Of a DNA stretch of 11,161 nucleotides, positions 7,134-11,161 are shown one piece after another. Both the position numbers and the translations under genes were made by a program. The stretch's first letter is position 1, and every line of letters begins with the position of its first letter. The stretch spans positions 4,458-15,618 of the forward strand of contig DHPL01000032.1 in NCBI GenBank assembly GCA_002407905.1, in the 5' to 3' direction. Origin of the DNA: Anaerolineaceae bacterium UBA5365. Its GTDB lineage: Bacteria > Chloroflexota > Anaerolineae > Anaerolineales > Anaerolineaceae. The notes below the pieces were generated by a model. The model was not told the DNA's origin. It did not search any database and saw nothing but the letters and a program-made list of their open reading frames with translations.

Positions 7134-8075
7134 TTAATCCAATCCGCGTGCCAGGTCTGCTAGAGCCCCTGAAATGAGCGCCAGGTTGACTTCATCCAGG
7201 CGCTGGTCCCGCGGGGAGTGAATATCGGCCAGGTAATAGCCGATGAGGGGAGACTTGCGCATGGCAGTAATTGCCACGGAACTTGGAAAATTGAACTGGT
7301 CCGATGGGTAAAAAGTGCTGAGCGGCGTGTCGTAGAGCAGGGTCTTGGACCTGGCAGCAGCCTGGGTGTCAAAAGCGGCCCGGATTGCCGGGTAGAGCCG
7401 CGCGTCCCCGCGCACCTTGCTGCTGACTACCAGGATAATTGCCTCGCCGTCGCCAATGCAGTCCAGGTTGACCAGGGGGGTTAGCCCGATCTCCCGGCGG
7501 TGGGCGGAGTAAAACTGCGAAGAGCCCACCAGTCCGGATTCCTCGTGGTCAAAGAGCACAAAACAAACTTTCTCCCGCTCTTCCGGCCTTAAGGCTAGCA
7601 GCGTCTCCACGACGCCCAGCACACCGGAACTGTTATCGTTGGCATTATGCTTATTGGGCGGCCCCAGGACAAGCGCGGCCAGGAAGAGCAGCCACACCGC
7701 CATGAACACCATGATGGGCAAACTGGGGTTATCGCTCAGCCTGCCTGCCAGCCCGCCAAGCAAAAGCCCGGCCGCCAGGGGCAGGGCTACCAGCAGCAAT
7801 TGCGAAAGCAGCATCAGCAGGAAGTTGCGCGGCATAATGTAGGGCAGGGGCATCAGGGCGGGCGTGTCGTAATGCGCTCCAATCAGGATGCGCGCCTGGG
7901 CAGGGCTGCCGATGACAATGTTGGTCACGGGCAGGAAGCCCTTCTGGCTCTCCAACCGGACTTCAATACCCTCGCCAGCCAGCGCTTCCACCAGATAAGC
8001 CCTGAAAGCCTGCTTCTGGTCTTTGGTCTTGCGGACCATGTGTTTTTGGAGGATCGTTGTTGAAATCGGGTGCAT
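7134..8075 (-). CDS. M28-family zinc peptidase with an internal transmembrane hairpin
   Basis: A predicted di-zinc aminopeptidase or amidohydrolase of the M28 family, 313 residues. All expected catalytic positions are present: H68 and D70 in GAHYDT, D147 in NANDNSSG, E178 (general base) and E179 in FDHEESG, D205 in NLDCIGDG, and H286 in DIHSPRD. Between the first and second metal-binding motifs there is an insertion with two hydrophobic segments, about 84-107 and 118-138, which look like a membrane hairpin. No signal peptide is present, so both catalytic halves would lie on the same side, probably the cytoplasmic face. The start at 8075 is 2 bases after the acetyltransferase stop and has GGAAGGG upstream. 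The ATG at 8108 would overlap the previous gene and adds only unlike residues. It may trim or hydrolyse a lipophilic peptide or amide in this operon's pathway, but the substrate is unknown. Confidence 0.88.
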   Translation of the reverse strand: MHPISTTILQKHMVRKTKDQKQAFRAYLVEALAGEGIEVRLESQKGFLPVTNIVIGSPAQARILIGAHYDTPALMPLPYIMPRNFLLMLLSQLLLVALPLAAGLLLGGLAGRLSDNPSLPIMVFMAVWLLFLAALVLGPPNKHNANDNSSGVLGVVETLLALRPEEREKVCFVLFDHEESGLVGSSQFYSAHRREIGLTPLVNLDCIGDGEAIILVVSSKVRGDARLYPAIRAAFDTQAAARSKTLLYDTPLSTFYPSDQFNFPSSVAITAMRKSPLIGYYLADIHSPRDQRLDEVNLALISGALADLARGLD

Positions 8076-8077
8076 TA

Positions 8078-8587
8078 TTACCCTTCCGGTTTTTCCAGTT
8101 TTCGGCACATCGTAATGGCGCCTTCCGCCTCGCTCACTGTTTCAAAGCCCAGTGCCTGGTAGAGCCCCCACGCGGCAGTATTATCCGGGCTTACGCTCAG
8201 GCTCACCTGGCTGTATCCGCGCCGGCCCAACTCCCGCAGCAAGGCCTGCGTGAGCGCCTTGCCCAGGCCTAGTCCCCGCCACTCGGGCAGGATAGCCAGG
8301 CTTAATTCCGGGGTTTCCGCATCCAGATAAGCGTAGCCCGGCTGGCTGGCGGTAAAAAGCCGCGCCCAGACCATGCCTACTGCCTTTCCTTCAACCCGGG
8401 CTGCCAAGGCCAGATCGCCCGGGCGGCCAAAGAGCTGATAGTAATGGGCCAGCGCCGCGCGTAAGGCTGCCCAATCGGGTTCCACCCCGGGGGGCAGATG
8501 TACCGCCAGCAGGGTGAATTGCTCCAGCAGGGCGTAATCTGCTGGGTCGAGAGCTCTTATTTGTATGGGATTAGGCGCGGGCATCAT
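8078..8587 (-). CDS. GNAT-family N-acetyltransferase (RimI-like fold)
   Basis: A 169-residue single-domain GNAT, the usual size for the family. The acetyl-CoA site is canonical: LAILPEWRGLGLGKALTQAL (97-116, R104-GxGxG), followed by SVSPDNTAAWGLYQALGFE (131-149), the Asn/Tyr region that RimI-like enzymes use for catalysis and CoA packing. The N-terminus (9-60) has the usual strand-helix-helix substrate part. Two ATG codons stand in tandem at 8587 and 8584, with a weak AAGG upstream, 5 bases after the flavodoxin stop; either may be used. A longer reading from 8650 overlaps the flavodoxin gene and is not favoured. It is the second gene of the operon and unlike the other GNAT at the operon's end, so the two probably act on different amines. 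Substrate unknown. Confidence 0.88.
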   Translation of the reverse strand: MMPAPNPIQIRALDPADYALLEQFTLLAVHLPPGVEPDWAALRAALAHYYQLFGRPGDLALAARVEGKAVGMVWARLFTASQPGYAYLDAETPELSLAILPEWRGLGLGKALTQALLRELGRRGYSQVSLSVSPDNTAAWGLYQALGFETVSEAEGAITMCRKLEKPEG

Positions 8588-8592
8588 CGGCC

Positions 8593-9138
8593 TTAGCGTT
8601 TCCAGCGGCGAACCTGCTCCAGAAGCGGAGCAATGTCGGCCCGGTCGCACAGGTTTGCCGAGATCGCCTTGGGTGCCGGCTTGCGTTCCCGCCCTTTGCG
8701 CAAACTTGCAATCAGCTGAAAGCCGTTGAACAAACGCATTAAAAACCGGTCTCCCGCCTTCATGCGCTCATAATGGATGCCAGCCTGGTAATAGAAAAAA
8801 GGAATTTGGGCTTGCTCCTCGCGGGAGAAGTTGCCGTTCCGGGTGGTCTGCAATTGCTGAGGGCTGGCAGGGGAGGCCCCTGTAGCAAAAACGATCAGCC
8901 TGCGCACGGGGATATCCTTGCTCAAGCGCTTTTTGAGTTTGTGCAGCCCGTGAATGACTCCGGCGTAAAGCCCCCCGCCGTAGACCACGATCGGGCAAGT
9001 TTCCAGTTCTTCCCGGTTAAGCTCTTCCAGCTTGAATAAAGGGGCGTGCAAGTCTTCCGCGATCCACGCCGCGTATTGCTCTGTGAGACCGGTTTTGGAG
9101 GAGTAGACCACCATGATTTTCTTGGAGAGCTCAGCCAT
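8593..9138 (-). CDS. Flavodoxin-domain protein (first gene of the operon)
   Basis: A 181-residue FMN-binding protein of the flavodoxin-domain (HemG-like) type. The FMN phosphate loop is YSSKTGLTEQYA (12-23). The two isoalloxazine loops are YGGGLYAG (53-60) and FATGASP (84-90). A later FFYYQAGIHYERM segment (114-126) is typical of this group, whose members include menaquinone-dependent protoporphyrinogen oxidase and electron-carrying flavodoxins. No haem genes are nearby. It could be the electron donor for the radical SAM enzyme four genes downstream, since flavodoxins commonly reduce such clusters. The ATG at 9138 is chosen because it gives a normal flavodoxin start. A TTG at 9157-9159 would add seven residues but has no ribosome site. 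No Shine-Dalgarno is seen before the ATG either, and a TATACT box ends 7 bases upstream, so a leaderless mRNA is possible. Confidence 0.85.
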   Translation of the reverse strand: MAELSKKIMVVYSSKTGLTEQYAAWIAEDLHAPLFKLEELNREELETCPIVVYGGGLYAGVIHGLHKLKKRLSKDIPVRRLIVFATGASPASPQQLQTTRNGNFSREEQAQIPFFYYQAGIHYERMKAGDRFLMRLFNGFQLIASLRKGRERKPAPKAISANLCDRADIAPLLEQVRRWKR

Positions 9139-9144
9139 TGCTAA

Positions 9145-9150
9145 AGTATA
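9145..9150 (-). promoter_or_regulatory. Putative -10 box of the six-gene operon, leaderless spacing
   Basis: TATACT on the minus strand, followed by six bases and then the ATG at 9138. If used, the transcript would start at or next to the start codon. No convincing -35 hexamer is visible. An alternative TATAAA lies further upstream in the AT-rich 80-base gap (9139-9218), which also gives a weak hairpin after the methyltransferase gene. Confidence 0.3.
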
Positions 9151-9218
9151 CGTCTTCAAGGAGGGGTTTTATAGCTTTTTAGAAATCTGTAATAAGATTA
9201 TCGCCTTACTTACGTTAG

Positions 9219-9863
9219 TTAGGCATGCGTCAGGTTCAGAATGCCCGCGCAAAAGGAAACCGCCTTGAAACTCATCTGGCCTTCGCGGAAAAACGGCTTC
9301 AGGCTCTCAAAGATGGAGTAGTCTTCTTCCTCATCCCAGTCCGGCAGGCTGGCTTGCCGGCAGGCCTGCATCAACTTCTCGCTCTGAAACGCAATATCCC
9401 CAATCAGGATCATCCCCGCTGGTTCCAGGCCCTGCAAGAGCCTTTGCAGGAAAGCCACCTTGCGCGCCTGGGGCACGTGATGAAAGGCATAACTGCTCAC
9501 GATCAGGTCAAAGCGCTCGTCCTTAAGTTCTGCTGGCCAGCCCTCTGCAAAGTCAGCCCGGATCAGCCGGGCATGCGGCAGGTTCTGCCGGGCCAGGTTC
9601 AGCATCTCCGCTGAGAAATCCACGCCCGTGATCCTGTGGCCTGCCTGGGCCAAACGCTGGCTGAGCAAACCGAGCCCGATCCCCAGGTCCAGAACGCTAC
9701 CGGGCTTTCGGGCCAAGGCCGCAGCCAGTAAGGCCTCCAGCACGCGCCGGTAACCGGCAAAGGGGTATTCATCCGCCTGGTCTGTGTTTTCCACGTCCGC
9801 CAGGTACTGGTCTGCCCAGGCGTCAAAGCGGACGTGGCCGAAATTTCTCACTGTCTCGGTCAT
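9219..9863 (-). CDS. YrrT-like class I SAM-dependent methyltransferase
   Basis: A 214-residue Rossmann-fold methyltransferase. Motif I is VLDLGIGLGLLSQRL (57-71, GxGxG). The acidic residue that holds the ribose is D82 in ITGVDFS. A following ADFAEGWP (103-110) matches the adenine-binding loop. IVSSYAFHHV (121-130) is nearly identical to the same segment of B. subtilis YrrT, a methyltransferase linked to methionine-to-cysteine recycling. The N-terminus (FDAWADQYLADVE, then EYPFAGYRRVLEALL) also follows the YrrT pattern. No mtnN, mccA/mccB or luxS gene is in the window, so the metabolic role is not confirmed here. The start at 9863 is chosen over an ATG at 9893 because it begins just before family similarity and has an AGGA-type site upstream. 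It lies 80 bases before the flavodoxin operon and could be read into it. Confidence 0.88.
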   Translation of the reverse strand: MTETVRNFGHVRFDAWADQYLADVENTDQADEYPFAGYRRVLEALLAAALARKPGSVLDLGIGLGLLSQRLAQAGHRITGVDFSAEMLNLARQNLPHARLIRADFAEGWPAELKDERFDLIVSSYAFHHVPQARKVAFLQRLLQGLEPAGMILIGDIAFQSEKLMQACRQASLPDWDEEEDYSIFESLKPFFREGQMSFKAVSFCAGILNLTHA

Positions 9864-9957
9864 GCCCACCATCCTATCACGACCCCAGTCCAAGAGCGTA
9901 ATAAGAAACCTGGCGGCTTCAAACTCCAGGAGCTGCGCCGTCCCCTGAATTAATATC

Positions 9958-9986
9958 CTGTTATTACAAGTTTAAGATATTGTCAA
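9958..9986 (-). promoter_or_regulatory. Putative promoter of the methyltransferase gene with a dyad
   Basis: On the minus strand a perfect TTGACA (9981-9986) is followed after 17 bases by TAACAG (9958-9963), a poor -10 box. It would give a leader of about 90 bases. An inverted repeat, AATATC (9952-9957) and GATATT (9976-9981), brackets the -10/-35 spacer and could be an operator. The hexamer and the repeat are seen directly; the function is inference. Confidence 0.4.
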
Positions 9987-9997
9987 TAATCCCTCCT

Positions 9998-10083
9998 CAC
10001 GGCGGCCAGCCGTGTAAAAGGCCCCGGATAAGCCGGTAAGCCTCGGCAAACGAACTTGCGGCCTGCGTCCAGCGGCTTTATGA
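9998..10083 (+). other. Possible structured 5' leader of the lipoprotein gene
   Basis: The GC-rich stretch before the lipoprotein ribosome site can fold. CACGGC (9998-10003) pairs perfectly with GCCGTG (10009-10014) around a 5-base loop. ATAAGCCG (from about 10028) can pair with CGGCTTTAT (ending about 10082) with one bulge. Within that second element, GCAA and TTGC form a small stem around ACGAAC. It matches no riboswitch class that I recognise. It may be incidental pairing of GC-rich DNA, and the direction of transcription through it is assumed from the downstream gene. Confidence 0.25.
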
Positions 10084-10108
10084 TGCCTTGGCACGATAAA
10101 GGAGACTT

Positions 10109-10753
10109 ATGCGTAAAACACTCATCTTGACGATCCTGGCAGGCCTCATGCTGGCGGCCTGCGGCCCAAAACCGGCAAGCCTGCCAACCCCCACGCCGAT
10201 GCAGCCCAGCCCAAGCCCACTGCCGAGCCCCACCGCTACGGCGACCATCCCGCCAAGGCCAACTGCCACGCCCCTGCCTACCGTGGAAGCCGCGGCTACG
10301 TTGGTGGCTGAAGCCCAGCCCACCCTGGAAGCTGTTGCCACCCAGGCCTCTGGCATCGATTTCAGCGGATTCATTAAAAGTGCCGCCATCAAACTGGCGG
10401 TGGATGAGCTCAATCAATATGCGGCCGGGCGCTTCAATTGCGAGGAGGCCTCCTGGACCCACAACGCCATCGCGCTCACCTGCCTTTTGCCGAATGCGGC
10501 AGACAGCACAACCCACCTGGGCCTGCACTTTATGGTCATCGAGAACCTGAGCAAAGTATCTCTGGAAGACCAGCGCCTGGCCAATCTGCTGAACGAGCAA
10601 ACCACGCTCAGCTTCACAACAGGTACCGTCAACAGCCCCCGGGCGTATCGTTCTGTCAGCACCCTGGCCCTGCTGCGCCAGGTAGCCGATGGCAGCCTTG
10701 CCACGGCAGCCGCCTGGGGCCGCGAAGCCGGCTTTACTGAAGTTACCCGTTAG
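10109..10753 (+). CDS. Predicted lipoprotein with Pro/Thr/Ser-rich linker, function unknown
   Basis: A 214-residue secreted protein. Residues 1-17 form a short lipoprotein signal peptide (MRKT, a hydrophobic core, then the lipobox LAAC with the lipidated cysteine at 18). A linker of about 40 residues (22-60), very rich in Pro, Thr, Ser and Ala, should extend the protein from the membrane. It is followed by an Ala/Val-rich helix (about 59-82) and a C-terminal domain (85-214) with two cysteines, C111 and C125, that could form a disulfide. I do not recognise the C-terminal domain. This architecture is common in cell-surface proteins of Chloroflexota. The start has an excellent ribosome site (AAAGGAG, 5 bases before the ATG). 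It stands alone on the plus strand, between a divergent methyltransferase and a convergent hydroxylase gene, and ends in a strong hairpin. Confidence 0.85.
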   Translation: MRKTLILTILAGLMLAACGPKPASLPTPTPMQPSPSPLPSPTATATIPPRPTATPLPTVEAAATLVAEAQPTLEAVATQASGIDFSGFIKSAAIKLAVDELNQYAAGRFNCEEASWTHNAIALTCLLPNAADSTTHLGLHFMVIENLSKVSLEDQRLANLLNEQTTLSFTTGTVNSPRAYRSVSTLALLRQVADGSLATAAAWGREAGFTEVTR

Positions 10754-10770
10754 ATTAAACCGTCTTTAAG

Positions 10771-10800
10771 CAGCCAGGGCCGCTTTCGCGGCCCTGGTTG
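10771..10800. terminator. Bidirectional hairpin terminator between convergent genes
   Basis: A perfect 10-base stem, CCAGGGCCGC (10774-10783) and GCGGCCCTGG (10788-10797) with a 4-base loop, extends by three more pairs (one G-U) to 10771-10800. It lies 17 bases after the lipoprotein stop and 16 bases after the stop of the convergent fatty acid hydroxylase gene. On the minus strand the loop is GAAA, a stable GNRA tetraloop. The T-tracts on both sides are short, so the strength comes from the stem. Confidence 0.75.
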
Positions 10801-10816
10801 TCATTTATGCACAGGA

Positions 10817-11161
10817 TCATTGCGGATTGGTACGGAAGACCTCATCCCAAAACCAGGTAGAGACGCCAAAGCGCTGGTTATGGGTTTTGAAGTGGTGCGC
10901 CATGTGGTGCCGGCGCAGTTTCTCGAAGTATCGGCCTTTGAATGAAAAGTGATGCAAGGCATAGTGCATGAGGTCGTAAATCAGATAACCCAGGATAAAC
11001 CCGGCAAACACGCCCGGCACCCAGGCGCTTTGGCCCATCAGCCGCCCGATCACCAGGCTAAACAGCAGGTAAAACAGCCCGGCCAAAGGCAAGCTGACCA
11101 CCGGAGGCATCACCAGGCGGGTTTTCACCCGCGGTTCAGCATGGTGCACCCCGTGCATCAA
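10817..11161 (-). CDS. Fatty acid hydroxylase-superfamily membrane protein, C-terminal part, runs off right edge
   Basis: The last 114 residues of an integral-membrane diiron enzyme of the fatty acid hydroxylase/sterol desaturase superfamily, closest in pattern to fatty acid 2-hydroxylases. The histidine ligand motifs are HGVHH (3-7 of the visible part), DLMHYALHH (63-71) and RRHHMAHHF (83-91). RLVMPP (15-20) after the first motif is also typical. Two hydrophobic segments lie between the first and second motifs (about 20-40 and 48-64). The reading frame is open to the window edge, so the codons for the N-terminal part and further histidine motifs lie beyond it. Members use O2 and reduced electron carriers to hydroxylate lipid acyl chains. 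The gene converges on the lipoprotein gene. Confidence 0.9.
   Translation of the reverse strand: MMHGVHHAEPRVKTRLVMPPVVSLPLAGLFYLLFSLVIGRLMGQSAWVPGVFAGFILGYLIYDLMHYALHHFSFKGRYFEKLRRHHMAHHFKTHNQRFGVSTWFWDEVFRTNPQ

Noticed and set aside
9983..10600. Minus-strand open frame of 205 codons across the lipoprotein gene and its leader
   Set aside because: The plus-strand lipoprotein has a signal peptide, lipobox and strong ribosome site; the antisense frame has Gly/Arg/Trp-rich, unstructured composition.
1..11161. tRNA, rRNA, CRISPR, insertion sequence or attachment site
   Set aside because: I scanned the intergenic stretches (all under 300 bases) and saw no cloverleaf, direct-repeat array, transposase or terminal inverted repeats.

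Overview
The window is a gene-dense, GC-rich bacterial chromosome segment with no recognisable mobile element, rRNA, tRNA or CRISPR. The gene set suggests an anaerobic heterotroph. It includes a fused flavodoxin-ferredoxin of the EFR1 type, a second flavodoxin, adenine and histidine scavenging genes, and a lipoprotein with a long Pro/Thr/Ser-rich linker. A Chloroflexota (Anaerolineae-like) origin fits this style best, but that is an inference from gene content, not a phylogenetic result.

Left part (1-3660): three minus-strand genes for nitrogen scavenging. An adenine deaminase gene (ade) and an AzgA-type purine permease gene lie 26 bases apart as a transcription unit, closed by a hairpin at about 344-378. 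Below it lies the start of urocanate hydratase (hutU), which runs off the left edge and has its own TATAAT box. The permease would import adenine or hypoxanthine, the deaminase would release ammonia from adenine, and urocanase would degrade histidine.

Centre-left (3690-4484): a plus-strand EFR1-like protein (flavodoxin domain plus two 4Fe-4S motifs), divergent from ade and convergent with the next operon.

Centre (4614-9138): six minus-strand genes in tight order of transcription: flavodoxin, GNAT acetyltransferase, membrane-anchored M28 peptidase, AadA-like nucleotidyltransferase, radical SAM enzyme, second GNAT. Gaps are 5, 2, 3, 49 and 2 bases. The mix of a redox donor, a radical enzyme, two acyl-transfer enzymes, a nucleotidyl-transfer enzyme and a peptidase looks like a small-molecule or peptide modification pathway. 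No precursor peptide or core synthase gene is visible. This is the most unusual part of the window.

Right part (9219-11161): a YrrT-like SAM methyltransferase (minus) is divergent from a lipoprotein gene (plus) across a 245-base region. That region holds a promoter-like sequence, a dyad and a possibly structured leader. The lipoprotein gene ends at a strong hairpin shared with the convergent, edge-truncated fatty acid hydroxylase gene.
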